From positions 5,766,001-5,830,000 of the forward strand of contig NZ_CP134399.1 of the NCBI RefSeq assembly GCF_002968295.1: a stretch of 64,000 nt of DNA, written 5' to 3'. This stretch comes from Mycobacterium sp. ITM-2016-00317 (lineage in GTDB: Bacteria; Actinomycetota; Actinomycetes; Mycobacteriales; Mycobacteriaceae). The position numbers were made by a program, and so were the translations under genes. The notes beneath the pieces were generated by a model. The model made no database searches. It worked only from the letters and a program-made list of their open reading frames with translations, and was not told the origin of the DNA. This document shows, piece after piece, positions 34,564 through 43,331 of the stretch; positions within the stretch are counted from its first letter, which is position 1, and the number at the start of each line of letters is the position of its first letter.

Positions 34564-36702
34564 CTACAGCGCCGGAGTCACATCCACACCGGATCCCTTG
34601 ACCGACGCCTTCGCCCGGTTCTCGGCGCGCACCGCCCTCTTGCCGCGCACGTATCCCGTCACCGAGATCGTCGCGGCCAGCAGCGCGTCCTCACCCTTGA
34701 CGAACGGATGGAACCCGACACCGGCCCCGCCGCGACCCTTGACCGGGATGTCGGCGACGTCGGTGACCTTCCAGCTCTTCTCCGACAGCGACAGGATCGC
34801 CTCGCCGTTGGCGCACGAAACCGGCAGCGCGGCAACCACTTCATCGCCCTCGGCGGCGAGCTTCACCCCGGCCACCCCGTTGCCGGCCGCGCCCTGCGGG
34901 TTCACCGCGGCGGGGTCCAGCCGCAGGATCTTGCCCCGCCGGGTCACCAGCGCCAGGTGGTGACCCTCGGGCAGCACACCGGAACGCAGCAGACCGGTGA
35001 TGTCCGGGGCCACCGGGATGTCGCGGATCTTGTACGGCAGTCCGTTGCCGGTGGTGAACTTCACCCGCCCGTCGGTCCACACCGCCCAGCCCAGACCAGA
35101 ACTCAACAGGTCGCCGTGGCTGTCGGAGAACACGCCGCGGTCGTCGAGCCGCCAGGCGGCGTTGACCTTGCGTTCGCGGGGCCCGTCCTCGTCGCCGCCC
35201 GCCGCCACGGGGGTGGCGTCGAAGTCCAGCACGGTGCGCCGGTCGAACTCGGGTCCCTTGAACAGTTTCGCGGTCTCCACCAGCTCCGCGTCGATCACCT
35301 TCCGGCGCGCATCGGGGTTGGTCACCAGCTCGGTCAGTGCCGCGAACTCGGCGTCCAGCTTGTCGGCCTCGGCCTGCAGCTCGATCACGTCGAGCTTGGT
35401 CAGCCGGCGAAGCTGCAGTGCCAGCACGTAGTTCGCCTGCTCTTCGTCGATCCCGAAGCGCTTCTGCAGCCCGTGGCGGGCGTCGTCGACGGTGTCCGAA
35501 CCGCGGATCACCGCGACCGCGGCGTCGATGTCGAGGTGGATCGTGAGCAGGCCGGCCACCAGGTGGCGGCGTGCGGTGACCTTCTCCAGGCGGTACTCGC
35601 TGCGGTGCAGCACCACGGAATCGCGCAGGGACAGGAATGCCGCGATCAACTCGCGGACCGACCACCACCGCGGAATCCGGTTCTCGTCGAGGGCGACCAC
35701 GCTGGCGGCGAACGTCGACTCCAGCGGTGTCAGGGCCAGCAGCTGTTCGCGGATGGTCTCGGCGCTGTGCCCGCGTTTGGCGGTGACGACGATCCGCAGC
35801 CCGTTGCGGCGGTCGGTCAGATCCGACATGTCCGCCACCCCGGCCAGTTCGCCGGACTCGACCAGCGCCCGGATCCGGTCCTGCACGGTGTTGCTCGCGA
35901 CACCGGGCGGCAGCTCGGTGATGACGCAGTTCTTCCCGTCGACCGATACCGTGCCGCGCACCGTGAACGCGCCCCGGCCGGTGGTGATGTACTCGCGCAG
36001 CCCGGCGGTGCCGACCACGGTGGCCCCACACCCCCAGTCGGGCCCGGGAATGAGCTTCACCAGCCTGTCGTCGGTCATGTTCGGCGTCTTCAGCAGCGCC
36101 CGGCACGCCGCCATGACCTCGCGGGGATTGTGCGCGGGCACCTTGGTGGCCCAGCCCTCGGCGATGCCCACGGCGCCGTTGCACAGCAGCACCGGCCACT
36201 GGGCCGGCAGCATCGTCGGCTCGGTCCACTCGCCGTCGAACGTCGGCACCATGGGCACGGCGTGGTCGTCGAGCTCCGCGGTCAGCGCGGCACCGGGAGC
36301 GGACAGCCGCATCTCGGTGTAGCGGTCGGCCGCCGGAATGTCGCCCTGGATACGGGGGAAGGCGCCCTGCCCGTCGATGACCTTCACGCGCTGGAACTCG
36401 GCGGCCATCAACGCCGCGGCCCCGTACATCGACGCGCCGCCGTGCGGGTGCAGGTTGCCGGTGACGGCCGAGCAGATCTTCGACGACTTCTGAGGTTTGT
36501 TGCCGGGCAACAGTTTCGACTCGTGCATCTGATACAGCAGGCGTCGCTGGCCCGGCTTGAGTCCGTCGTAGGCCGACGGAATGGCGCGGTCGCTGACGCT
36601 GTAGAGCGCGAACGTCAGCTGGTAGTGGTTCCAGTAGTCGTCGGCACTCTGGTCCAGAACCAGGTCCGGGTTCTGCTCGGGAACGTCCAGGGTGGCGGTC
36701 AC
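34564..36702 (-). CDS. TopoNM-like topoisomerase, GyrA/ParC-like subunit
   Basis: 712 residues. The GyrA core is recognisable: SAYDGLKPGQRRLLYQM, HPHGGASMYGAA and AADRYTEMRLS with the predicted DNA-cleaving Tyr128. The C terminus has only a short set of blade-like repeats. Its sequence departs from true GyrA and fits the second type II enzyme of M. smegmatis (TopoNM), reported to introduce positive supercoils. Downstream of its GyrB-like partner by 33 bp. Automatic annotation may call it topoisomerase IV. Confidence 0.85.
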   Translation of the reverse strand: MTATLDVPEQNPDLVLDQSADDYWNHYQLTFALYSVSDRAIPSAYDGLKPGQRRLLYQMHESKLLPGNKPQKSSKICSAVTGNLHPHGGASMYGAAALMAAEFQRVKVIDGQGAFPRIQGDIPAADRYTEMRLSAPGAALTAELDDHAVPMVPTFDGEWTEPTMLPAQWPVLLCNGAVGIAEGWATKVPAHNPREVMAACRALLKTPNMTDDRLVKLIPGPDWGCGATVVGTAGLREYITTGRGAFTVRGTVSVDGKNCVITELPPGVASNTVQDRIRALVESGELAGVADMSDLTDRRNGLRIVVTAKRGHSAETIREQLLALTPLESTFAASVVALDENRIPRWWSVRELIAAFLSLRDSVVLHRSEYRLEKVTARRHLVAGLLTIHLDIDAAVAVIRGSDTVDDARHGLQKRFGIDEEQANYVLALQLRRLTKLDVIELQAEADKLDAEFAALTELVTNPDARRKVIDAELVETAKLFKGPEFDRRTVLDFDATPVAAGGDEDGPRERKVNAAWRLDDRGVFSDSHGDLLSSGLGWAVWTDGRVKFTTGNGLPYKIRDIPVAPDITGLLRSGVLPEGHHLALVTRRGKILRLDPAAVNPQGAAGNGVAGVKLAAEGDEVVAALPVSCANGEAILSLSEKSWKVTDVADIPVKGRGGAGVGFHPFVKGEDALLAATISVTGYVRGKRAVRAENRAKASVKGSGVDVTPAL

Positions 36703-36735
36703 AGTGTTCTTCCCACTAGGTTCTTCCCAGTCCTT

Positions 36736-38769
36736 CTAGGTCAAGTCCAGCGCCAGGGTGTCGACACGGGAGGCCACGTCGGCCATCCACGTGCGCCGGC
36801 CCTCTGGCGGTCCACCGAACAACGTGTGGTGCAGCTTGTTCTCGCCGTCGTCGAGGTGCACCCGGATCACCGTGCGGCGCTGCGGATCCAGCACGGTGTT
36901 CCAGAAGTCGTCGGCGTCCATCTCGCCGAGGCCCTTGTTGCGCTGCACCTCGACCCGCTTCTTGGAGGTGGCCTTCAGCTGCGCCACCGCGGCGTCCCGC
37001 TCGGACTCGTCCTGGCAGTAGATCCGTTCGTCACCGTTCTTCACCACGAACAGCGGCGGCAGCGTCACGTACACCATGCCGGCCGCGACGAGCGGACGGT
37101 AGAAGTCCAGGAACATCGAGATGAGGCTGGAGTTGATGTTGCCGCCGTCCGGGTCGGCGTCGGAGGCGAACAGGATCCGGTCGTACCGGCACAGTTCCGG
37201 GTCGCAGGAGTCCCGCACCCCGCAGCCCAGGATGCGTTCGATCGAGTCGAACTCGTCCTTGGCCCGCGCCTTGCTCAGGGCGTACCCGTAGACGTTGGGC
37301 GGCTTGCCTTTCAGCGGGAACGCGGCCTGGAAGGTGGCGTCGCGGGCCGCCTTGATGGTGCCGAGCGCCGAGTCGCCCTCGCACAGGAACAGTTCGGCAC
37401 CCGAGCCGCGGCCGGACTCCCGGCTGGGCAGCAGCTTCGGCGGCAGCGACAGGTTGGTGCCAAGACCTTTGGCTTTCGACGCGGCGCGGGACCGGGCCTT
37501 GGCGCCCTCGGCGCTGCGTCGTGCCCGGGCCGACTCCAGCGCCAGCTTCGTCCACAGCGACACCGTGTCGCCGTTGGCGGGGTTGGCCGCCCAGATGGTC
37601 ACGCTGCGCGCCACATCCGGGGCCATCGCCACGTTCAGCGAGCGGGACGACACCGCGGTCTTGGCCTGCGAGTCCCAGGCCACGTCGGGGGCGCGGGTAT
37701 CGACGGCCAGCGCCGTCACGGCGGCGAAATCCTGTGGCTCGGGGCCTTCTTCACCCTTGGCCAGGCCCAGGTCGCGGATCCGCGATGCACGGTCGGCCAG
37801 CGCTTCGGACAGCCCCTTCACCGCGGCCGTCAGGTGCGACCCGCCGCCAGGGGTCCGCACGGTGTTGCAGAACGCGGCGACGGTGGCCGGTTCGGCGGGT
37901 CCGGCGGTCAGCGACCAGCGGAACGGGGTGGGGCCGCGGCCGGTGGTGTATTCGCCGCGGCCCTCCACGACGGCCCGCACTCCCGGCACCGGCGTGCCGG
38001 CGGCGGTGCACATGAGGTCGAGCAGGGTGTCGGTGCCCCACGGGCCGCTGAACGGCTCGAGCAGCTCGGGCCGGATCTCCTCGCCGGGCCGGCCCTCGTC
38101 GGTGACGACCAGGTGCACCCCCGGCGACATCCGCGCCGCGGCGTGCGCCCGCAGCAGCACCTCGTTGATGTCCACGCTGGAATCGGGCACCACGGCCGGG
38201 TCGAACAGGATCCGCACCGTGGTGCCGTGCACGTCGGGTTTGCGGTTGCCGGTGCCGCGCAGTTTTTGCGCGTCGGCGCGGGTGAACGGCGCGTCCGGGT
38301 CGAATTCGGTGCCCTCGAACGTGCCGGGATAGCCGCCGCCGAAACTCTGCAGATAGGTCTTGCCGGCGCGGCGCACCGTCACGTCGGTGCGCGCGGAGAT
38401 GAAGACCGCCGCCGCGGCGCCGATCCCGTTCAGCCCGGCGCCGGTGCTGGTGGCGTCGGCGTGTGCGGAGAACTTGCCGCCGGCCCGCGCCGTGCCGAGC
38501 GTCTTGACGATGCCGTTCTTCCCGGTGACCGGGTCGGAGTCCACCGGGAGGCCGCGGCCGTCGTCGGCGACGCTGACCGATCCGTCGGCGTGCAGCGTGA
38601 TGGTCACCGTGGAGCCGCCGTGCGCGGGGTCGGCGACCTCTTCGATCGCGTTGTCGATCAGCTCACGCAGGGCCGTGTTGAGCACGTCCAGACCCAGGTT
38701 GACCGCCGGCCGCAGGCGCGTGTGCTGGACATCATCGAGCTCGGTGATGTCGGCGGCGGTGTAACTCAC
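36736..38769 (-). CDS. TopoNM-like topoisomerase, GyrB/ParE-like ATPase subunit
   Basis: 677 residues from GTG 38769, preceded by GAAGGAG. GHKL ATPase motifs are ELIDNAIEE, DDGRGLP and GAGLNGIGA; the TOPRIM part has LCEGDSA and DADPDGGN, giving the metal-binding Asp residues. It therefore has both ATP-hydrolysing and cleavage-metal halves. The pair with the following GyrA-like gene forms an A2B2 type II topoisomerase of the mycobacterial TopoNM kind. Confidence 0.87.
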   Translation of the reverse strand: MSYTAADITELDDVQHTRLRPAVNLGLDVLNTALRELIDNAIEEVADPAHGGSTVTITLHADGSVSVADDGRGLPVDSDPVTGKNGIVKTLGTARAGGKFSAHADATSTGAGLNGIGAAAAVFISARTDVTVRRAGKTYLQSFGGGYPGTFEGTEFDPDAPFTRADAQKLRGTGNRKPDVHGTTVRILFDPAVVPDSSVDINEVLLRAHAAARMSPGVHLVVTDEGRPGEEIRPELLEPFSGPWGTDTLLDLMCTAAGTPVPGVRAVVEGRGEYTTGRGPTPFRWSLTAGPAEPATVAAFCNTVRTPGGGSHLTAAVKGLSEALADRASRIRDLGLAKGEEGPEPQDFAAVTALAVDTRAPDVAWDSQAKTAVSSRSLNVAMAPDVARSVTIWAANPANGDTVSLWTKLALESARARRSAEGAKARSRAASKAKGLGTNLSLPPKLLPSRESGRGSGAELFLCEGDSALGTIKAARDATFQAAFPLKGKPPNVYGYALSKARAKDEFDSIERILGCGVRDSCDPELCRYDRILFASDADPDGGNINSSLISMFLDFYRPLVAAGMVYVTLPPLFVVKNGDERIYCQDESERDAAVAQLKATSKKRVEVQRNKGLGEMDADDFWNTVLDPQRRTVIRVHLDDGENKLHHTLFGGPPEGRRTWMADVASRVDTLALDLT

Positions 38770-38948
38770 TGCGGGTCCTCTCCTTCAATGCCGGGACGTG
38801 TCGGGCGGCGGCGACACAGCACCGGCGTACGCATTCTGCCTTGCACCTCCGACAACGCCGGGGTGGTGCCGCCGGCCGTGTCGCGCGGCGGCGGGGTATC
38901 GGTGACCTGGATCGCAATGGCTGTGCGGGCCGGGTCACGCCACGTCAC
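38766..38948 (-). CDS. Possible 60-codon upstream ORF of the topoisomerase operon
   Basis: Its stop overlaps the GTG of the ATPase subunit gene (GTGA), as for true coupled genes in this genome, and its last codons contain the ribosome binding site of that gene. The peptide has no recognisable domain and is Arg/Pro-rich, so it may be chance coding. Confidence 0.25.
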   Translation of the reverse strand: MTWRDPARTAIAIQVTDTPPPRDTAGGTTPALSEVQGRMRTPVLCRRRPTRPGIEGEDPQ

Positions 38949-38957
38949 CGCGGACGC

Positions 38958-39557
38958 TCAGTCGCGCGCCGTGGCCCGGATCCCGGCGAGCACCACCGCG
39001 ACGATGCGTTCGGCGTCCACCCGCGTGACCGCGCGCGAGCCGCGATTGGCGATGAGATGCACCGGGCCGGAGATCATCTCACCGAGGAAACCGCTGTCGA
39101 CGGGTGGGAGTTCGCCCCGTTCGACGGCAGCGTCCACCCGGCGCTGTAGCGCTGCCACCCGCTGATCGAGGATCTTGGCCTGCGCCTGGATGGCCGACGG
39201 ACTCCGCGCGGCCGCGACGGCCTGTTCCAGCGCGCGCCCGAACGGTGTTTCCAGCCCCCCCGCAAGCGCCAGCAGGAACTCCACGAGGTCCTTGTGCAGG
39301 TCGCCGGTGTCGCCGATGGTGGCGAGGTCCTCCGCGTAGCGCAGCAGGGCGTCGGCGACGAGGTCCTCGCGGTCGGGCCAGTTGCGGTAGACGCTGGCCC
39401 GATGCACGCCGGCGAGTTCGGCGACGTCTTCGTAACGGAAGTTGGCGATACCGTCGCGGGCGATGAGTTGCGCTGTGGCACTCAGGATCTGGGCCCGCAC
39501 CCGAGCGGTGCGGCCGCCGGGGCGCCGGGCGGGCGGGATCGCGACTCCGTCGGGCAT
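38958..39557 (-). CDS. TetR-family regulator of divergent MFS/TspO unit
   Basis: 199 residues from ATG 39557, chosen because GGAGGTG lies 8 nt upstream. A typical N-terminal helix-turn-helix is seen (YEDVAELAGVHRASVYRNW), followed by a helical ligand domain. It diverges from an MFS exporter gene across 152 bp that contain a 9+9 bp inverted repeat, the probable operator. Likely a repressor of the exporter released by a small molecule. Confidence 0.88.
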   Translation of the reverse strand: MPDGVAIPPARRPGGRTARVRAQILSATAQLIARDGIANFRYEDVAELAGVHRASVYRNWPDREDLVADALLRYAEDLATIGDTGDLHKDLVEFLLALAGGLETPFGRALEQAVAAARSPSAIQAQAKILDQRVAALQRRVDAAVERGELPPVDSGFLGEMISGPVHLIANRGSRAVTRVDAERIVAVVLAGIRATARD

Positions 39558-39642
39558 CGCGCCCCACCTCCATCTCCGGACCGGCCACCGATTGTCCCCA
39601 GCCGCCGCCTTGCGGTGCAACCAGGCACCCACTACCGTGCCG

Positions 39643-39666
39643 TTAATGCGATATTAGTCGCATTAA
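39643..39666. promoter_or_regulatory. Probable TetR operator
   Basis: Perfect inverted repeat TTAATGCGA-TATTAG-TCGCATTAA, 44 bp upstream of the MFS start and 85 bp upstream of the TetR start. The AT-rich centre could overlap the exporter promoter, which would let the TetR protein block it. Confidence 0.7.
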
Positions 39667-39709
39667 GACGCTTTTCGCCATCGTGCGACCACCGATCCGA
39701 GGGAGCGGC

Positions 39710-41179
39710 ATGACGGGACACCGCGAAGACCGCTGGAGCAGGCGGTTGATCCTGTGGGCGGCGGTCCTCACCCTCGCCAACGTGCTGGCCGACGTGGTCA
39801 TCGGTTCACCGATGATGGTCCTGCCGCAGCTGCTGGACCACTTCGACACCGACCAGGCCGCGTGGCTCAACGCGAGCGCGATGCTGGCCGGCGCCCTCTG
39901 GTCCCCGCTGCTGGCCCGAGGGTCCGACGTGTTCGGCAAGCGACGGGTGCTCGTCGGCACGCTGCTGCTCGCGGGTGTCGGCGCGCTGGTGTGCCTGGTG
40001 GCGCCCACCCTCACCGTGTTCCTGCTGGGCCGCTTCCTGCAGGGCGCCGCGTTCGCCGCGGTGTTCCTGTCGGTGGCCCTGGTGCGCCAGATCTGCGCGC
40101 CGCAGGTCGCGATGGCCGTCGTGGGACTGGTGACCTCGGGTTCGTCGGTCGTCGGCATCGTCGAGCCGTTCCTGATGAAGCCGGTGGTCGACGCGTTCGG
40201 CTATCGCGGGGTGTTCGTCGCCGCGGCGCTGCTGGCCGCCGGTGCCGCGCTGTGCGTGCGTTTCGCCATCCCGGAGTCGCCGATCCGCAGCAGCGGCCGG
40301 ATCGACGTGGTCGGCGCGCTGCTGCTCGGCGGCGGACTCGGCGCGGTGTTGGCGTATGTGAGTCTCGGCGGTGCCGCCGGCTGGCTGTCGTGGCCCATGC
40401 TCGCGCTGGTGACGGCGGGGGCCGTGGCGTTGGCGGGGTGGGCGGTCCTCGCGATGCGGATCTCCGACCCCATCATCGACATCCGCGCACTGAGCCGTCC
40501 GATCCTGCTGACGCTGCTGGCGCTGGTCCTGGCGGCGGGCGCGTTCCGCAGCATGCTCCAGTTGACCGGGATCATCGCCCAGGTGCCGCCCGACCTCGGC
40601 CTCGGTTACGGGTTGGGCCGCGGAGAAGCGGTCGCGGTGCTGCTCGCCGCCCCGAATCTCGGCATCGTCGTCGGCGGCGTGTGCGCGGGGTGGCTCGCCG
40701 GGCGTACGGGTCCCGCGCTACCGCTGTTCGTCGGCATCGCCGTCGGGACAGCCGGCACGTTCGCGATGCTGGCGGGCGTGTCCGCGCTGCCCGCGGCGAT
40801 CGTCTGCGGCGCGCTGCTCGGGATGGCCGCAGGCGCGATCGGCGCTTCCGGCTACAACCTGGCGACCATGTTCGAAGCGCCTGAGCGCCAGGGCACCACG
40901 GCCGGGCTGGTTTCGGTCGTGCTGGCCCTCGGCTCCGTCGTCTTCACCTTCGCCGGTGGCGAGATCCTCAAGGCCACCCACGTTTCCGGAATCGTCGCGG
41001 ACGGCGCGCCGGTCAGCACGGCGACGGGGATCCACCTCTACGTCCTCATGGCGGGAGCCCTCTTCGGCCTCGCCGCGATTCCGGCGATCCTGGTTCTGCG
41101 CAACCGGTCCGGCGGTTCGAAATCCGGCGGAACGGGCATCTACCAGGCAGTCGCCCTGCACAAGAGGAGCACCGCATGA
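39710..41179 (+). CDS. MFS exporter, DHA2-like
   Basis: 489 residues from ATG 39710 (GGGAG site). Multiple hydrophobic helices (about 14), with VGTLLLAGVGALV, LGRFLQGAAFAAVF and a GSDVFGKRRVL loop equivalent to MFS motif A. Likely a drug:proton antiporter. Divergent from its TetR regulator and overlapping the next gene (ATGA), so the TspO-like protein should be co-expressed. Ligand unknown. Confidence 0.87.
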   Translation: MTGHREDRWSRRLILWAAVLTLANVLADVVIGSPMMVLPQLLDHFDTDQAAWLNASAMLAGALWSPLLARGSDVFGKRRVLVGTLLLAGVGALVCLVAPTLTVFLLGRFLQGAAFAAVFLSVALVRQICAPQVAMAVVGLVTSGSSVVGIVEPFLMKPVVDAFGYRGVFVAAALLAAGAALCVRFAIPESPIRSSGRIDVVGALLLGGGLGAVLAYVSLGGAAGWLSWPMLALVTAGAVALAGWAVLAMRISDPIIDIRALSRPILLTLLALVLAAGAFRSMLQLTGIIAQVPPDLGLGYGLGRGEAVAVLLAAPNLGIVVGGVCAGWLAGRTGPALPLFVGIAVGTAGTFAMLAGVSALPAAIVCGALLGMAAGAIGASGYNLATMFEAPERQGTTAGLVSVVLALGSVVFTFAGGEILKATHVSGIVADGAPVSTATGIHLYVLMAGALFGLAAIPAILVLRNRSGGSKSGGTGIYQAVALHKRSTA

Positions 41180-41985
41180 CAAGCCGGACCGTCGCCCGCC
41201 GCTCGACGACGACACTGTTGGTGCCCGCCGCCGTCAGCCTGGCCACCGCGGCGACACTGGTGGTGAACTATCTGGCCAACGGTCTGCCGATCAACGGCCA
41301 GACCACCGGCGAGGTGACCCGCCGCTTCGAGGTCTACTTCGTGCCCGCCGGCTACGTGTTCTCGATCTGGAGCCTGATCTACCTCGGATTGATCGCCTAC
41401 AGCGGATACCTCGGCCTCACGCTGGCCCGCAACCGGCAGGACAGCGGCGCCGCGCGGGCCATCGCCCCGCTCTACCTGATCACCGCGGTGGCGAACTGCT
41501 CGTGGCTGTTCGCCTGGCACTACAACCTTTTCCCGCTCAGCATGGTGCTGATGGTGGTGCTGCTCGGCACGCTGATCGTCATCTACCGGGTGCAGGCCGC
41601 GCGGCCTGCCACCTCGAAGCTGGAATTGTGGACCGTGCACATTCCGTTCCGGGTGTACCTCGGCTGGATCTCGGTGGCCACCATCGCCAACGCGACGATC
41701 ACGCTCGATGACGCGGGCTGGTCGGGCTTCGGCCTCTCCGAGCCGACCTGGGGTGTGATCATGGTGGTGGTCGCCACGGTCCTCGGGCTGACGATGAGCG
41801 TGGTGCACCGCGACATCGCCTATGCCGCCGTGCTGATCTGGGCATTGATCGGCATCGCGGTGCGCCTGAGCGACACGACGCCGATCCTGGTCACGGCGCT
41901 GGCCGGGGCGGCGGCGCTGGCGGTGTCGGTGCTGGTCGTCAGCGCACGGAATCGAGCTCGTCGAACAACGACTGGTTCAGTCTGA
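41176..41985 (+). CDS. TspO/CrtK-like tryptophan-rich membrane protein
   Basis: 269 residues, five to eight hydrophobic segments. The pattern VFSIWSLIYLGLI and NCSWLFAWHYN recalls the Trp/Asn-rich helices of TspO-type tetrapyrrole and cholesterol-binding proteins, but it is longer than typical TspO (~160 residues), so distant membership is possible. ATGA overlap with the exporter gene. It converges on the heme oxygenase gene with a 47-bp overlap. Confidence 0.6.
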   Translation: MTSRTVARRSTTTLLVPAAVSLATAATLVVNYLANGLPINGQTTGEVTRRFEVYFVPAGYVFSIWSLIYLGLIAYSGYLGLTLARNRQDSGAARAIAPLYLITAVANCSWLFAWHYNLFPLSMVLMVVLLGTLIVIYRVQAARPATSKLELWTVHIPFRVYLGWISVATIANATITLDDAGWSGFGLSEPTWGVIMVVVATVLGLTMSVVHRDIAYAAVLIWALIGIAVRLSDTTPILVTALAGAAALAVSVLVVSARNRARRTTTGSV

Positions 41986-42574
41986 ACGCGACCTTCACCT
42001 CGGCCACCATGGCGTCCACGCCTGCGGTGTCCAGAGCCAGCCGGTCGAGGCCGGCGCGGTACCCGTCTTTGTAGGGTTTGACCCGGAAACCGAAGCGGTA
42101 GAACGCCAGCCCCGCTCCCCCGAGACCGAACTCGCGGTCCAGGATCGCGGCCATCGCCTGGCCGCCCGACAGATCGCCGAGATAGCGGGTGTAGTGATGG
42201 GCCACCAGCGCCCCGCCCCAGGACAACCCGGCGATGTGGTCGCGATAGCGTTGCGCGGCAGGCGAATCCACTGATCGGTCGGCGCCGGGCGCCCAGTGGT
42301 CCAGATCGGCGTCGATGGCGGGCACCCGTTCCAGCGCGGGGTCGTACACCGCCGCGACCAGCGGGTCGTCACGGTGAGCGCGCACCGCGTCTTCGAGCGC
42401 GTCGTAGATCACCCGCAGCCGCAACAGGTACTCGGCGTAGCCCGCCTCACTGACGTTGCCGGCCAACAACTCGGCGATGAAACGCGACTGCTCCGCGGCG
42501 TCGTGTTCGGCCGCCGAACCCGCTTTGAGCGCGACGGACAGTGGCCGCAGGTTCTCGGCGGTACTCGGCCGCAT
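41939..42574 (-). CDS. Biliverdin-producing heme oxygenase
   Basis: 211 residues from ATG 42574 with GGAGAAA upstream. Proximal heme ligand His24 lies in AAEHDAAEQ, and the distal helix has YLGDLSGGQ, both diagnostic of HmuO/BphO-type heme oxygenases. It cleaves heme to biliverdin, CO and Fe2+, normally for iron acquisition or chromophore supply. No bacteriophytochrome or hemin uptake gene is in view. The upstream spacer shows no IdeR-like box. Confidence 0.9.
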   Translation of the reverse strand: MRPSTAENLRPLSVALKAGSAAEHDAAEQSRFIAELLAGNVSEAGYAEYLLRLRVIYDALEDAVRAHRDDPLVAAVYDPALERVPAIDADLDHWAPGADRSVDSPAAQRYRDHIAGLSWGGALVAHHYTRYLGDLSGGQAMAAILDREFGLGGAGLAFYRFGFRVKPYKDGYRAGLDRLALDTAGVDAMVAEVKVAFRLNQSLFDELDSVR

Positions 42575-42675
42575 GCGGTTTCTCCAGGTGATCGATTGCC
42601 TTTTCCGCCACCCTAACGGCTGATGGTGTCGACGCGGAGGGTCGCCGGGCCGGGACAGAGGCCGCACTGCGATAC

Positions 42676-42691
42676 CAGAGCAGACGCTCTG
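42676..42691. promoter_or_regulatory. Palindrome, probable operator of TetR gene at 42705
   Basis: CAGAGC-AGAC-GCTCTG is a perfect 6+6 inverted repeat, 14 bp before the GTG start of the TetR gene. It is well placed for autorepression and could also affect the divergent heme oxygenase gene. Confidence 0.5.
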
Positions 42692-42704
42692 TTATTGTTC
42701 GCGG

Positions 42705-43331
42705 GTGCCCCGGCCCCGCGTGATCGACCTCGAGCCGCTGCTCGACGCGGCTGAGCAGGCCGCTGCCGAGGCCGGTCCGCGTGCGGTGACCATCCGCGCA
42801 TTGTCCGAGCGCACCGGTATCTCCAACGGCGCGATCTACCACGCCTTCGGCTCGCGGGGCGGCCTACTCGGTCAGGTCTGGCTGCGCGCGGCGCGGCGCT
42901 TTCTGACCGAGCAGCGGGCCGCGGTCGCCGACGCGCTGCCGGACGGACCCCAGGCCGCGGTGGTCGCGGCGGCGCAGTGCCCGGCGGTGTTCCTGGAGAA
43001 CCACCGGGCCTCGGCGCTCTACCTTCTCGCGCTGCCGCGCGGCGAACTCATCGGCGCCCGCGACGTTCCGGCCGGGCTCGCCGACGAGCTACGCAACCTC
43101 GACGGTGAACTCGCCGGCCTGCTCGTCGAACTCGCCGAACACATGTGGGGCCGTCGGGACCGGCACGCGGTGGCCGCGATCCGCGCATGTGTGGTGGACC
43201 TGCCCACTGCGCTGCTGCTACGAGGGCAGCAACCGCCGGATTCGGCCGCACGCGAGCGGCTCGTCGCCGCGGTGCGCGCCGTGCTGACGCTCACCCCGCC
43301 AACCACGACACCCAGGAAGTCAACACGATGA
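42705..43331 (+). CDS. TetR-family regulator
   Basis: 208 residues from GTG 42705. N-terminal helix-turn-helix RALSERTGISNGAIYHAFGS is typical of TetR; the ligand domain is not assignable. It overlaps the following hotdog-fold gene by ATGA, so the two form a regulator-enzyme unit, and it diverges from the heme oxygenase gene across 130 bp with the palindrome. Confidence 0.88.
   Translation: MPRPRVIDLEPLLDAAEQAAAEAGPRAVTIRALSERTGISNGAIYHAFGSRGGLLGQVWLRAARRFLTEQRAAVADALPDGPQAAVVAAAQCPAVFLENHRASALYLLALPRGELIGARDVPAGLADELRNLDGELAGLLVELAEHMWGRRDRHAVAAIRACVVDLPTALLLRGQQPPDSAARERLVAAVRAVLTLTPPTTTPRKSTR

Noticed and set aside
34708..39165. A 1485-codon open frame on the plus strand across the topoisomerase genes
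   Set aside because: It is antisense to two proteins with complete gyrase motifs, and its product is low-complexity Arg/Gly/Val without a domain.
41939..41985. Overlap of TspO-like and heme oxygenase genes as evidence for an antisense RNA
   Set aside because: Short tail-to-tail overlaps are common here (also at 31853-31899 and 7070-7082), so the overlap alone proves nothing.
42575..42704. IdeR box upstream of heme oxygenase
   Set aside because: No 19-bp match to the IdeR palindrome is present; only the CAGAGC/GCTCTG repeat is seen.
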